Shown: positions 44,174 to 53,784, counted from the first letter of the stretch. The stretch is DNA of 64,000 bases from Endoryza foliicola (GCA_965226965.1 OZ245715.1:2728001-2792000); one strand, 5' to 3'. Made by a program: numbers and translations. The notes: generated from the letters alone by a model not told the origin.

Positions 44174-44690
44174 TTTCGTCTGATTTAATAAATTGAGAAT
44201 TTAATTTCATGGTACTAAGTGCCTTCTTTGCATCACCCAGCATTTGTTTTAAGCACCAATTGCAATACCAGTCCGCAAAAAGAAAACACAGAATATTATT
44301 AACTAATCCTTTTGGCTTTTTATAAGTGATGGAAAGCTCTGCCTTTGTGCCCTTGTTAAACATAGGAGCAGTGGTTAAATGCATCTGGAACCAGGAATAA
44401 ATAATCATTTTTGCTTTCCCAACAGTTTCCCATATTTTTTCCTTTCCTTCTATCCACCGTGTTACTTCAACTGTAAAGTCCATAGTAATGCCCATCATTT
44501 TTCCTGTCCATCTGTATTTTGTACCCGGTCCGTTATGTTGTTCAGTTAAATAAGCTAATTTCAATTTGCTACCCAACATCATCCATGATGATTTAGTCAT
44601 GTGCATACCGGTTACACCAAGATTGTCAATACACTTAAATACATCACCCGGTGCTGCATCATATATCTCTATTCTTTCAATAGATTTCAT
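44160..44690 (-). CDS. SRPBCC/START-like ligand-binding protein
   Basis: 176 residues, no signal peptide. The predicted fold is a helix-grip (ERIEIYDAAPGDVFKCIDNL, then GKMMGITMDFTVEVTRWIEGKEKIWE and TKAELSITYKKPKG). These features fit SRPBCC-type lipid/ligand-binding or cyclase-like proteins. No active-site residues can be named. It lies in the PRPP synthetase to amylase string, overlapping the amylase start by 14 bases. Confidence 0.72.
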   Translation of the reverse strand: MKSIERIEIYDAAPGDVFKCIDNLGVTGMHMTKSSWMMLGSKLKLAYLTEQHNGPGTKYRWTGKMMGITMDFTVEVTRWIEGKEKIWETVGKAKMIIYSWFQMHLTTAPMFNKGTKAELSITYKKPKGLVNNILCFLFADWYCNWCLKQMLGDAKKALSTMKLNSQFIKSDENEIN

Positions 44691-44701
44691 AACACTTTAA
44701 T

Positions 44702-45601
44702 TTAGTCTATCACAAAACTGTTTTTGCAAATTTCCTGTGCCAGCAACTCATCCATGAAAATTGCATTGGAAGGATGAGCAATTGTATTACAGGTAACTAC
44801 TTTTTCCGCACCAGCCTTAATTAATTTATCATGAGCCCTTGCAGCAAATACTGCATGAATTCCTATACAAACAGGGGGCTTCATCCCTGCTTTTTTTAAA
44901 TGACCAATGGTTTCTATCATTGTATTTCCGGTAGAAATAATATCATCAACAAGAACAGGCGTACTCTCCTTGTATTTTTCAACCTGTGGCACAGATACTT
45001 TTACATTCCTGTCACCTTTGCGAAGTTTTTTAAGTATGATATAAGGGGCATTGGCATCAGCCGCCACTTTGCTTACCCATTGCTCACTTTCACTATCGGG
45101 ACCTATCAATACCGGCCGTTGAATATTTTCATTAATCCATTTTGAAACAAGATGTGATACATGTAATACGGAAGTATGAATAGGATAAATTTCATCCAAT
45201 GAAATGCGGCGGTGTAAATGTGGGTCAATGGTGATGAGTTTGTCAACAAATGAAGAAAGCAGTTTGGCAAACAATTCGGAACTGATGCATTCACCATCTG
45301 TAAATCTTTTATCCTGCCGCATGTATGCTAAATAGGGTGATACCAGGGTAACGGGAGAGGCCCTGAATTCTTTTAAGGTTTTTGCCAAAAAATAAAGCGG
45401 TAGTATTTTATCATCAGGCTGATGAAGTGAACAAACTATGATAGCTTCTTTCTCAAGCACATTTGAAATTACTTTTACATAGGTTTCTCCGTCAGGAAAA
45501 TGCCGGATGATTGCTTCCCCTGGCTCTGTATGTAACAGTTTTATTAAAGAGTTAGCCAACACTTCATTACCGGGTATTGTAAACAGCACACAGTTATTCA
45601 T
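44702..45601 (-). CDS. prs: Ribose-phosphate pyrophosphokinase (PRPP synthetase)
   Basis: 299 residues, a little short of typical 310-320. RQDKRFTDGE (the ATP/flexible-loop region), DPHLHRR, and the PRPP-binding VLVDDIISTGNTM are present. The enzyme makes PRPP from ribose 5-phosphate and ATP in the cytoplasm. It overlaps the phosphorylase gene by 8 bases. The pair may recycle AMP-derived ribose phosphates; the linkage is known in other bacteria, the pathway here is inferred. Confidence 0.9.
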   Translation of the reverse strand: MNNCVLFTIPGNEVLANSLIKLLHTEPGEAIIRHFPDGETYVKVISNVLEKEAIIVCSLHQPDDKILPLYFLAKTLKEFRASPVTLVSPYLAYMRQDKRFTDGECISSELFAKLLSSFVDKLITIDPHLHRRISLDEIYPIHTSVLHVSHLVSKWINENIQRPVLIGPDSESEQWVSKVAADANAPYIILKKLRKGDRNVKVSVPQVEKYKESTPVLVDDIISTGNTMIETIGHLKKAGMKPPVCIGIHAVFAARAHDKLIKAGAEKVVTCNTIAHPSNAIFMDELLAQEICKNSFVID

Positions 45602-47117
45602 AACTAAGTTTTATTATTTGCTTTTCATTTTGTTTGTAATATTCATAAGCATATTCCAGTTCACCCGGTGAATTAGCATAAATAGTAAACAGCGGTTGAC
45701 CAATTATTATATTTTGATTGAGCAGAACTTTAAAGTCAATGCCTGCCTCTGCAGCTTCTGGCGCCCCGGCCAATTTGGCTACCCTTGCAATTTTTCGGTT
45801 ATCAAATTCGCTGATGACTCCTGCAACTGCTGATTCAATTGTTTTAGAATATTTAGCATGCATTGGTTCATAAAAGCCACCCTGAGCTTCACAAATACTA
45901 ATAAGTTTTTTAAATGCTTCTCCGTTGTCAATTTTCTTTATCACTAAGTCTTCTGCAACTTGTTCTTCCATGTTCCAGACTAATTTTACAATTTCTGTAG
46001 CAATGGTAACAGCTCGTTGCCGTAAATCTTTTGGGGCATCGGTGGCATTCTGCAATACGGCTAACACATCTCTTGCTTCTAAGGAGGGGCCAATGCCATA
46101 CCCTACAGGTTGTGTTCCATTAGAACAAATTGTTTGGATATTTAATCCTATATATTCTGCCACTTCTTTTAAACGAAGCGATAAGGAGATGGCATTTTCA
46201 ACTGTTCTTACTTTTGCTGTAGCGCCAACCGGTATATCAATTACACAATCAGTAGCACCTGCTGCCGCCTTTTTGGATAATATAGATGCAATCATCTGAC
46301 CTTCGCTGTCAATATCCAATGCCCTTTCCACTTTAATGATAATGTCATCAGCAGGGCTCAGCTTCATGCCGCCGCCCCATACAATACAACCATTTTCTTT
46401 TTCTACAACTTTACGCATCTGAGCAAGGGTGAGGTTCACATTGGTTAGTACTTCCATAGCATCGGCAGTACCTGCGGGAGACGTGATGGCTCTTGATGAT
46501 GTTTTAGGAATCATTATACCAAGTGATGCAATAATGGGAACAACAATCATAGTAGTGCGGTTGCCGGGCAAACCACCCACGCAATGTTTATCTGCAATAA
46601 TTTCATTTCCCCATTCTAATTTATTCCCGGCCTTTATCATTGCTATGGTGAGATAACAAATTTCCTCAAGCTTCATATTGGAGCCTGAACAAGCTGCTAC
46701 AAACGACGAAAGGAAAATATTAGAATATTTTTCATTAGCTATATCCTGTATAATAGCATCATATTCCGGCTGGTGTAATGTATTGCCATATAATTTTGCC
46801 CTCACATTTGTCATAGACTGCAATGGTTCCATGTGAGCCACCTCCAGCAAATCATTATCCTGTACATTCAGTTTTTCAATGGCACTTTTTGATAAACTTA
46901 TTTCACCTTCTTTTAGTAACCCATCACTGGTAATATTCAAGGCAGCAATTATACTAATACCATTAAATGAGATAGAAAGCCTTGTGAGCGCCTGGAAACC
47001 CTCTGACTTGCAAACATGACAACTGGCTGGCATAAACACTACCAGTTCCTGGTTGGTGTCAATACCCAGGTTCCTGAAACGCAGTGAATGTTTTGTATGT
47101 TGATTAATAACTTTCAT
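45594..47117 (-). CDS. AMP phosphorylase / thymidine phosphorylase family enzyme
   Basis: 507 residues with the extra N-terminal domain of the archaeal AMP phosphorylase group. The phosphate-loop segment KHCVGGLPGNRTT and the SPAGTADAMEVLT motif match the AMP-phosphorylase form rather than typical thymidine phosphorylase. In archaea this enzyme converts AMP to ribose 1,5-bisphosphate and adenine. The gene overlaps PRPP synthetase by 8 bases, consistent with a route from nucleotides to PRPP or pentose phosphates. Without biochemical data the nucleoside specificity stays open. Confidence 0.85.
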   Translation of the reverse strand: MKVINQHTKHSLRFRNLGIDTNQELVVFMPASCHVCKSEGFQALTRLSISFNGISIIAALNITSDGLLKEGEISLSKSAIEKLNVQDNDLLEVAHMEPLQSMTNVRAKLYGNTLHQPEYDAIIQDIANEKYSNIFLSSFVAACSGSNMKLEEICYLTIAMIKAGNKLEWGNEIIADKHCVGGLPGNRTTMIVVPIIASLGIMIPKTSSRAITSPAGTADAMEVLTNVNLTLAQMRKVVEKENGCIVWGGGMKLSPADDIIIKVERALDIDSEGQMIASILSKKAAAGATDCVIDIPVGATAKVRTVENAISLSLRLKEVAEYIGLNIQTICSNGTQPVGYGIGPSLEARDVLAVLQNATDAPKDLRQRAVTIATEIVKLVWNMEEQVAEDLVIKKIDNGEAFKKLISICEAQGGFYEPMHAKYSKTIESAVAGVISEFDNRKIARVAKLAGAPEAAEAGIDFKVLLNQNIIIGQPLFTIYANSPGELEYAYEYYKQNEKQIIKLSYE

Positions 47118-47143
47118 TTTTAAAATAATTCATGCTCATAAAA

Positions 47144-47212
47144 GAGAAAGGCCTGTACAATTTTATCATCTAAACTCTATTTACACACCTGCTTTTATAC
47201 AGGCTCTTTCTC
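47144..47212. repeat. Inverted repeat in the gap between DUF4136 copy 2 and the phosphorylase
   Basis: Left arm GAGAAAGGCCTGTA (47144-47157) and right arm TACAGGCTCTTTCTC (47198-47212), one extra base, around a 40-base loop. On the minus strand the structure is followed by TTTTATG, so it may be a large terminator for the operon ahead or an mRNA-leader hairpin of the phosphorylase gene. Confidence 0.5.
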
Positions 47213-47270
47213 CGGTTTTTCATTTAATACTTTTATAGTTACATAATTTCTTTTTCTGATTACATCTATC

Positions 47271-47924
47271 TCACCTGATTTTATGACTTCGTTTTATTAA
47301 AGGTTTTACAGGGTATTTGTCTAATATGCTGTGTACTGCGGGATGCAAGTCGCTGCTTATATGCGAAGGGTCATAAATATCGCCCTCGGCTGTGCCACTC
47401 CAAACCAACTTGTTTTCTTTACGGTCAATGAGGTTCAGGGTTATAGAGCCATTCACATACTCTTGCTTTTGAGTGGTTGCGTTGCCGGAAAAACGGGAAT
47501 ATCCATAACCATACGAAGGATAATAATTGTAATAATAGCCAAAGCGATAGGGAGAATAATAATGACTGCCGTAATAATAAGGGCTATAATAATAAGAGGA
47601 TGGATAAGAAGTTACCACTCTGTCTTTTTTTGCATTGGTAATTACCAACTGCAATAAGAGATCGGGGCTTTCAGCATCAAATGTGTAACCTCTGTCACTT
47701 ATACACTGTCCAAAGTAATTACGGATGTTATTGCGGATAATCTCATTATTATATCGTGTATTGGTTGTATCCGACTTATCCGGCAACCATGCAAATGTTT
47801 TGTATTTGGTAAAATCAACAGACCTGTCGTAATCTGATGATACAGCATTATAGGTGGTACTGCAACCAACCAGCGTTACAATTAGAATGAGAATGCATGC
47901 TGTTTTCCATATATTCTTTTTCAT
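47271..47924 (-). CDS. DUF4136 lipoprotein, copy 2, with Tyr-rich insert
   Basis: 217 residues. Lipobox LVGC near residue 21. The DUF4136 core is like that at 31721-32386 (SVDFTKYKTFAWLPDKS, RNYFGQCISDRGYTFD, PDLLLQLVITN). Between about residues 100 and 145 it carries a strongly Tyr/Ser/Pro-rich run (YYYSPYYYGSHYYS, YYYNYYPSYGYGYS) that copy 1 lacks. Such aromatic low-complexity tracts could aid surface or peptidoglycan contact. It is at the end of the electron-transfer operon. Confidence 0.85.
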   Translation of the reverse strand: MKKNIWKTACILILIVTLVGCSTTYNAVSSDYDRSVDFTKYKTFAWLPDKSDTTNTRYNNEIIRNNIRNYFGQCISDRGYTFDAESPDLLLQLVITNAKKDRVVTSYPSSYYYSPYYYGSHYYSPYRFGYYYNYYPSYGYGYSRFSGNATTQKQEYVNGSITLNLIDRKENKLVWSGTAEGDIYDPSHISSDLHPAVHSILDKYPVKPLIKRSHKIR

Positions 47925-47956
47925 AACTTATATATTTATAGTGTTTTTAATCATTA

Positions 47957-48499
47957 TTATTCTCCGGGTTTCTTTAAAACAAGCTGGTTAAACTTTACAG
48001 CTACCTTTTCTTCTCCCGGAAGAATATTTTCGATGTTAAACTGTTTCAAGTCAATAACAAATTCACCTGATAAAATGCAGCTTGCATTCCCTCTCGGAAA
48101 ATGTTCTAATACAGAGTTGAAGCTAAATGCTCTGCTAATACCGTTTAAAAACAACATACCCTGTGTTGCAAACTTTTGCTTGGGATGGCTTTTGGTTTGA
48201 ACAAAAGCAATATTCATTTTACCCGTAAAAACCAATTCCTGTCCTGCCAGTTTATAAAGCAATTCGTTTAAAGAATCATTCTCAGTAATAATGGTGGGAA
48301 TCACCAGCCGCAGGTGCATCTCTGCTCTGTCATAATTCAAGTGCATATACAAGTGATTACTCACACCTGTAACACCTGCACCCTTATACCTTCCACTTGC
48401 CAGTATGGTACCGGCTTGTGTTTGGTACACTTGTGCGGCTGATGAATTTCCCATAACCAGGAACCATATAACCCATATTGCCATTAAACCTAAGCGCAT
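47957..48499 (-). CDS. Secreted YceI-like beta-barrel protein
   Basis: 180 residues with a signal peptide ending SAAQ. The sequence has YceI-like features: a short lipocalin-type barrel (GVTGVSNHLYMHL, VFTGKMNIAFVQT, ASCILSGEFVIDL). YceI proteins bind isoprenoid-like lipids in the periplasm. It is a modest match and I state it as likely. Its neighbours are DUF6799 and DUF4136 genes at the downstream end of the NrfD operon. Confidence 0.65.
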   Translation of the reverse strand: MRLGLMAIWVIWFLVMGNSSAAQVYQTQAGTILASGRYKGAGVTGVSNHLYMHLNYDRAEMHLRLVIPTIITENDSLNELLYKLAGQELVFTGKMNIAFVQTKSHPKQKFATQGMLFLNGISRAFSFNSVLEHFPRGNASCILSGEFVIDLKQFNIENILPGEEKVAVKFNQLVLKKPGE

Positions 48500-48577
48500 A
48501 GGAACTATTTTTTTACTTTGATTGCAGGTTTATTTCAGACAATTTCATAATTCATAAAGAATGCCTGCTTAAAATCA

Positions 48578-48973
48578 TTAATGATGCCCGCTCATATTCA
48601 TGCCCTGATGACCTCCTGAATGCATACCTGAACCATGCATCCGCATCATGCTTTTTTGAAACATCTGATGCGACCGGTATTTCTTACCATTCATGCCCAT
48701 ACACTGTCCGTTGCGTAACTGGCGCTGTTTACCATTTTTTAATTGGTACGAACCATTTGCCTGTATTACCGTGCCATCCTGTAATGTCATCTGGCTTTCC
48801 ATCATCATCTCTTTGCCGTTCATATTATGATACATCTTTCCGTCTTTCATTATCAGGTGTTCATCATTTACAGTTGTGCCTTGTTGATTTGCGTTTCCAG
48901 TTGGCGTTTGCTGGGCAAATGATGCTGTTGTCAGAAGTACGATTGACATTGCTGCTAAAAGAATCTTTTTCAT
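48578..48973 (-). CDS. Secreted DUF6799-type protein
   Basis: 131 residues, signal peptide ending SFAQ. A repeated pattern of short strands with MKDGKMYHNMNGKEM and LQDGTVIQANGSYQLKNGK matches DUF6799, a small Bacteroidota domain often near copper genes. The C-terminus is Met/His/Gly-rich (MMRMHGSGMHSGGHQ and MNMSGHH), a likely metal-binding tail. Function unknown. Confidence 0.72.
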   Translation of the reverse strand: MKKILLAAMSIVLLTTASFAQQTPTGNANQQGTTVNDEHLIMKDGKMYHNMNGKEMMMESQMTLQDGTVIQANGSYQLKNGKQRQLRNGQCMGMNGKKYRSHQMFQKSMMRMHGSGMHSGGHQGMNMSGHH

Positions 48974-48978
48974 ATTGT

Positions 48979-49863
48979 TTATTTTTTTTGTTTAGAAAAT
49001 TTATAAATCGCTCCCAATGACCAGAAAAAATTATTCTTAAGGTCTTCCTTATATGTATTCTGATTATCTGTAATTGTTGCCGGGTTTACAGGCATAGCAT
49101 ATACCGGCAGGAATATGAACCTGAAATATTTAAAATCATATCTCACAGGGACGCTGAACTCGTAATTCTGGATATTGAAAATGCCGCCACTCATCATGGC
49201 TGAGCCCATTGTATTACTGCCGCCAGCAGTAATCATGTGCTGCCCAAACCGCTTATTGTTATTATAGTTGCTGTAATAATTTTGTGTGCCACTATACAAC
49301 GAAAAGGTTGGACTGATTTTTAAATTATCATTCGCTGTATATAAATTATGGCTTATTGCTGCATTAAAAATAAAATCACTTTGATTGCTGAAATACATAG
49401 TACCGTCAGCATACACTTCCAGTATGTCAAAATCATAATCGGCGTAAGCATTCAGGTTAGCTGTTAATGCAGACTTGACTGTATAACTCTTATTATTGAA
49501 AACATACCCTGTTGTGGAAATTCCGGCACTGAAGTCTTTCTTATAATAATCATACCCACCGGAAGCTGTGAATAAATCAATCCTGTTTTGCTGTGAGGCC
49601 GCCAGGTAGGAGACAATGCCCGTAATGAAAAAGCCTGATTTATGATAATATCCAACAGATGCAGAAATATAGGGGGATTTACTAAGGCTTTTACGGCCTA
49701 AGAAAACTATGTCGCTGTTAAATGCAGTGCCTGCCAAAATGTAGGATGAATCTTTTGCAACGGCATAACTTGAATCTTGATTTTTTTTCTCCTGTGAATA
49801 TGATGATACTGACACAATAAGCAGCATTACCAATACCATAGAAAGAACACTTATCTTTTTCAT
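48979..49863 (-). CDS. Outer-membrane beta-barrel-like protein of unknown function
   Basis: I use the ATG at 49863, which begins a signal peptide (MKKISVLSMVLVML...SYSQ); the ORF can start nine bases earlier. 294 residues. The body alternates hydrophobic and aromatic residues in strands (FFITGIVSYLAASQQ, FRFIFLPVYAMPVNP) and ends with a charged tail. It looks like an OMP of about 10-12 strands, without a recognised family. Located five bases downstream-side of the DUF6799 gene in the NrfD operon. Confidence 0.7.
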   Translation of the reverse strand: MKKISVLSMVLVMLLIVSVSSYSQEKKNQDSSYAVAKDSSYILAGTAFNSDIVFLGRKSLSKSPYISASVGYYHKSGFFITGIVSYLAASQQNRIDLFTASGGYDYYKKDFSAGISTTGYVFNNKSYTVKSALTANLNAYADYDFDILEVYADGTMYFSNQSDFIFNAAISHNLYTANDNLKISPTFSLYSGTQNYYSNYNNNKRFGQHMITAGGSNTMGSAMMSGGIFNIQNYEFSVPVRYDFKYFRFIFLPVYAMPVNPATITDNQNTYKEDLKNNFFWSLGAIYKFSKQKK

Positions 49864-49929
49864 ATACTGCATTTAATATTTTATATAATACTTTTCAATT
49901 AAAAGGGTACGGATGTGAAGAAACCAACC

Positions 49930-50193
49930 TTATTCACCAGCCTGCATAAATTCAGTAATCTTTTTGTATTCATCTTCCGTAAGCATTGCCCGTTGCCGCA
50001 TGTGTGTATTAATCACTTCCCATTGGGTATTGGTAAATGCAGAACTGGGTGGTGTATTATGGCAACGCTGGCAGTTTTCGCTCCACAACTGGTTGCCACT
50101 TTTATCGGTTACTTTAGTAGATACACAACTGGCAATCAATAAGCCGGTTGTAAGTATCATTGCAACTGCTATTATTATTGTATTACGTTTCAT
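49930..50193 (-). CDS. Small c-type cytochrome lipoprotein
   Basis: 87 residues. Lipobox LIASC and a haem-binding CQRCH with a downstream Met (HMRQRAML) for possible axial ligation. It is a monohaem periplasmic electron carrier. It lies between the porin-like gene and the barrel-protein gene and probably passes electrons with the second cytochrome at 51381-51803. Confidence 0.85.
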   Translation of the reverse strand: MKRNTIIIAVAMILTTGLLIASCVSTKVTDKSGNQLWSENCQRCHNTPPSSAFTNTQWEVINTHMRQRAMLTEDEYKKITEFMQAGE

Positions 50194-50213
50194 ATAAAAT
50201 GTTTTAAATTTTA

Positions 50214-51377
50214 TTAAAAGCCTACGGCAAATTGTACCAGGAAGGCGTTGTCATTTTTTTGGTTTTGATAAGCAAGTTTCACTGCTGTTCGCCAGTTTAC
50301 CCAATAGTTTATGCCGTAAGTGTATTGTTTTATTTTCGCCAAATTCTTAGCACCATCCGGTGGAGTGAAACCAGCATAGCGGAATACAAGCTCTGTTTTC
50401 TTAAGAAACTTACTTTGTGCCATGCTTGGTCTGTAAGCCCCCTGTGTAAAGAATGAACTTCTTTTATTTTCGAATGTATAAAGTGTATTGCCTGTTGGGT
50501 CACCGGGGTCAATGTATTCAGCCTTGTCCACATTTACTTTATTCCACTGAGCCTTTACATCAAACACTCCTTTGATAAAATCAAGTTGCTTTACGTACGT
50601 TAAATCGAATGCATACATCCTGGCATCAATGCTTTTATAAACAGAGTTTTTATCACCTACATTACCACTCCGAAACGAAACTCCTAACTCCAAAGAAGAG
50701 TTTGAAAATGGAAGCAGACCCAGTCTTCCGCCTGCGGTTAGTTTTTTAGAGATAGCGTCTGCATTACCATAACTGAGTGTTCCTTGTTTAGAAGGTATTC
50801 CCTGGTCTGTAATTAATTGTGCCCCGTTAGACAGGAAAACACTGTAATTCATTTTTGATGAGCCAAGGGGTATTCCTCCCCGGAAGTCAATTCCTACTTC
50901 GGATGTTGGACCGACACCGAGTTCATCCTCACCAGTGCCAACTGGAAATGTCGGTAACTTATTTATCCATGATGGGTGTAACCTGTCCTGGAAAATGCCA
51001 AAAGGTGAAATGAATTTACCTGTACGGACTGTAAGGTATTTGTTTAAGAAAAAAGAGACATCAGCATATCCTAATTCAATACTGGTTTCACTTCCTTCCA
51101 ATCCTGTTTCCAATTCTGCTTCAACTAAAATATTCTGGTGTGGCTTCCACAATAAAATAGGCACAAAACCTATGTTGGAGAAAGAGGATTGTTCCTTTGA
51201 AAACCGGGCAGTCATATTTGTATAGCCCGAAATCAGGAACTTGCTGTTCCTTGCAATCTGTGTCTGTACTTTGCTTTGTATCAGGCTGTCTATATTTTCC
51301 TGGTTGTATTGCTGGCTAAATGCTGTTGCTGAAAATAACAGCAGGCCGGCAAACTGAATTAAATTTTTCTTTTTCAT
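50214..51377 (-). CDS. Porin-like outer-membrane protein
   Basis: 387 residues, signal peptide ending AFSQ. The strand-rich body (EAELETGLEGSETSIELGYADVSFFLNKYLTVRTGKF, then TAGGRLGLLPF, SVYKSIDARMYAFDLTYVKQL) resembles large Bacteroidota porins. The C-terminal strand ends FLVQFAVGF. Located between the two cytochrome genes, it may allow entry of an electron acceptor or solute. Substrate unknown. Confidence 0.78.
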   Translation of the reverse strand: MKKKNLIQFAGLLLFSATAFSQQYNQENIDSLIQSKVQTQIARNSKFLISGYTNMTARFSKEQSSFSNIGFVPILLWKPHQNILVEAELETGLEGSETSIELGYADVSFFLNKYLTVRTGKFISPFGIFQDRLHPSWINKLPTFPVGTGEDELGVGPTSEVGIDFRGGIPLGSSKMNYSVFLSNGAQLITDQGIPSKQGTLSYGNADAISKKLTAGGRLGLLPFSNSSLELGVSFRSGNVGDKNSVYKSIDARMYAFDLTYVKQLDFIKGVFDVKAQWNKVNVDKAEYIDPGDPTGNTLYTFENKRSSFFTQGAYRPSMAQSKFLKKTELVFRYAGFTPPDGAKNLAKIKQYTYGINYWVNWRTAVKLAYQNQKNDNAFLVQFAVGF

Positions 51378-51380
51378 AAA

Positions 51381-51803
51381 TTATTGTTTTAATGTTCTCA
51401 TATAAACTACAGATTGCCATATCTGTGTTTCATTTAGTTTCTTTTTAAATGATGGCATCGGTTTTCTTCCTTCTGATATTTTCCAGTAAAGGGCTCCATC
51501 ACTTTGGCTTTGGGTAATTGCCTTTGTAAAATCTCCTGCAGGTATATCCAGGTCTTTTGCAGAAGGACCGTCACCCTTGCCTTTTTTTCCATGACAGGAT
51601 TGACATTCTTTTACATACACCGTTTTACCTGCCGTAAGAGTACCTGCATCTGCAATGAGAGGATTCTTTTTTGCATCAGCGGAGGCAGGGGCTTTCCATT
51701 CTTTTTGCTGATAAAGAAATGCACTTCCCATTATTGCTGTCAGCAGCAGTAACGAAACTGTCAAGAGTTTTTTTCGGAAAATGGTTTTAATTACTGTTTC
51801 CAT
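51381..51803 (-). CDS. c-type cytochrome, class I-like
   Basis: 140 residues. A signal-anchor (about 14-32), a haem site CQSCHGKKGKGDGPS and a later MPSFKKKL providing an axial Met. These are class I cytochrome c features. It is periplasmic, membrane-tethered, and sits directly after the transmembrane protein gene in the NrfD operon. It likely moves electrons between NrfD/ferredoxin and a terminal enzyme not present in this window. Confidence 0.9.
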   Translation of the reverse strand: METVIKTIFRKKLLTVSLLLLTAIMGSAFLYQQKEWKAPASADAKKNPLIADAGTLTAGKTVYVKECQSCHGKKGKGDGPSAKDLDIPAGDFTKAITQSQSDGALYWKISEGRKPMPSFKKKLNETQIWQSVVYMRTLKQ

Positions 51804-51815
51804 GATTTTTTATTT

Positions 51816-52376
51816 TTACTGTTTAGAAATGACTTTCATTATTGAAGCTTTCCTGATTCGGTAAACCAAATACAATACATATACAAAGAGTATCCATACT
51901 GCTCCAACTACAACTGTAAATGTGATTACAAGCCACCAGGGCGCATTAGCTCCGGCAATGGAACGTGGTACAGGTTTGTCTGCCGGGAAAACAAGTTTAG
52001 AATTAATGGCAACCTGAAAGGCCGTGTCACTCATCACATCATTATCTTCCACTTTTGCAATGAGTGCTATTTTCCGTGTTGAATTACTGCCCTGAATATC
52101 CAGCGGAAACTCGGCAGAAATAATACCGGTAGTATCAGTAGTTCCTTCTGCAACTTTCATCAATCCAAAAGTTCGCTGAACATAAAAAATCAGCTCTACA
52201 TCTTTTACAGGTAACTGTGTAATAATATTGGTAACCGTAGCCGTTACAACATGCATACTGTCGTTGGAGCCCATCTGCAGCGCTATGTTTCCTTTTATTT
52301 TTTCATCCTGCGCAGCTACGGTCATTGTCAGCAGGAATGACAATAAGGTGATGATATAGTGTTTATTAACTTGCAT
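51816..52376 (-). CDS. Membrane-anchored Ig-like protein in the NrfD operon
   Basis: 186 residues: signal peptide ending VAAQ, a beta-rich domain (VTATVTNIITQLPVKDVELIFYV) and a C-terminal membrane helix (WWLVITFTVVVGAVWILFVYVLYL) with a basic tail. The start overlaps the NrfD end by 11 bases. No family is recognised. It may be an accessory subunit of the respiratory complex. Confidence 0.7.
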   Translation of the reverse strand: MQVNKHYIITLLSFLLTMTVAAQDEKIKGNIALQMGSNDSMHVVTATVTNIITQLPVKDVELIFYVQRTFGLMKVAEGTTDTTGIISAEFPLDIQGSNSTRKIALIAKVEDNDVMSDTAFQVAINSKLVFPADKPVPRSIAGANAPWWLVITFTVVVGAVWILFVYVLYLVYRIRKASIMKVISKQ

Positions 52377-53754
52377 GGCCGGGGATGTTTTGAAAGTTTA
52401 CAATATTTTCCACCCCAATTTCTTTTTCGCCACGTTTCTCCACCTCTTCAATTACTTCCCACATGGTGATTACAGGAAAGGGTTTGAAAAGAAGAATAAT
52501 CAGCAATACAAAACCTGCCAATGAAGAAGCAGTAATTGTCCACTCAATTAAAGTAGGATTGTAAGTTGCATAACCGTGTTGTGCATGCTGAATAGGTACA
52601 AAAGGATGCAGCATATTTGGGACAACTATGAGATAACGGTTGATTAGAGCCCCGAGTAATACCATTACTGACGCTGCCACAACCCATGTGATAGATTGCC
52701 TGATTTTTTTGAATGACAGAATAATAATCGGAATTATAAGACCAACGATTTGCGTAAACCAGAATAGAAAAGCATTCTTTCCATAAAACAAATCTTCCAG
52801 CACCGCTTTTTCTTCCTTTGCCATTTTAAAAGCAGGAACACCGTATTTATTAATATTGAGGTAGAGATAAAAGGCTGTTAGTGCCAGTAGTATTTTAGCA
52901 AGGTTATTGAAATGCTTGGGTGTGAGGTAATGCTCAAGCCTGTATCCATGACGGAGCTTGGCAATAATAAGAATCATAATAGCGGTACCAGCCATCAAAG
53001 CTCCAAATACAAAATATGGACCCATGATTGTAGAGTTCCAGCCGGGCCGTAACGTAAATGCTATCAGCCATGCACTTATGGTATGTACAGATATTGCTAC
53101 TGGCAAAATAACAATACATAAAATAAGCATTGATTTTTTTAGCAGGCGCCGTTGCAGTAAATTATCTTCCCAGCCCATTGCCAGCCATCGCCACAATTTT
53201 TTTCTCCACATGGGTGCATCCGTAAGTTTGTCCCGCATGATAGCTAAATCAGGTATCAACGGCAGGTAGAAATAAATTACACTTCCAATAAAGTAGGTAG
53301 CAATTGCTACAACATCCCATAGAATTGGTGATTGAATACGGCCATGTGTAATGAGAAAGTATAAACGTTCGGGCCGGCCCATGTCCAATACGGGCATAAA
53401 GCCTGCAAAGAAGATGGCAGATAGTGTAACAGCTTCTGCAATGCGGATAAGCGGATAGCGCCATTTAGCACCTGACATACGCAACACGCAGGATACTAAT
53501 GCGCCAATCAAACTTACACCTACAAAAAAGAACAGTAATGAAATATACAAGCCCCAGGAAACATAATCCCTCATGGCTGTAACACCTAATCCTTTTCTCA
53601 ATTGGATAACCCAGGCAATTGTTCCCCCTGCACATACCAATCCCAAGAAAATTACCCAAAATGTTTCCTGCCTGTAACGCCTGCCTACTGTACCCAGCAG
53701 TTCGTTTTCAATTTGATTTCTTATTTCAGGATTCAAATTTTCCATAATTGTCAT
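52366..53754 (-). CDS. NrfD/PsrC-type quinol-interacting membrane subunit
   Basis: I use the ATG at 53754 (462 residues); the TTG at 53784 or the ATG at 53745 are alternatives. About nine to ten membrane helices with NrfD-type LVSCVLRMSGAKWRYPL, GFMPVLDMGRPERLYF and a PFVPIQHAQ segment. NrfD subunits exchange electrons with menaquinol in partnership with a four-cluster ferredoxin, here at 54361-55296. No molybdopterin or other catalytic subunit lies in the window, so the terminal acceptor is unknown. Confidence 0.88.
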   Translation of the reverse strand: MTIMENLNPEIRNQIENELLGTVGRRYRQETFWVIFLGLVCAGGTIAWVIQLRKGLGVTAMRDYVSWGLYISLLFFFVGVSLIGALVSCVLRMSGAKWRYPLIRIAEAVTLSAIFFAGFMPVLDMGRPERLYFLITHGRIQSPILWDVVAIATYFIGSVIYFYLPLIPDLAIMRDKLTDAPMWRKKLWRWLAMGWEDNLLQRRLLKKSMLILCIVILPVAISVHTISAWLIAFTLRPGWNSTIMGPYFVFGALMAGTAIMILIIAKLRHGYRLEHYLTPKHFNNLAKILLALTAFYLYLNINKYGVPAFKMAKEEKAVLEDLFYGKNAFLFWFTQIVGLIIPIIILSFKKIRQSITWVVAASVMVLLGALINRYLIVVPNMLHPFVPIQHAQHGYATYNPTLIEWTITASSLAGFVLLIILLFKPFPVITMWEVIEEVEKRGEKEIGVENIVNFQNIPGHAS

Positions 53755-53784
53755 TTTAAATTGTTGGATTAATCGTTTTATCAA

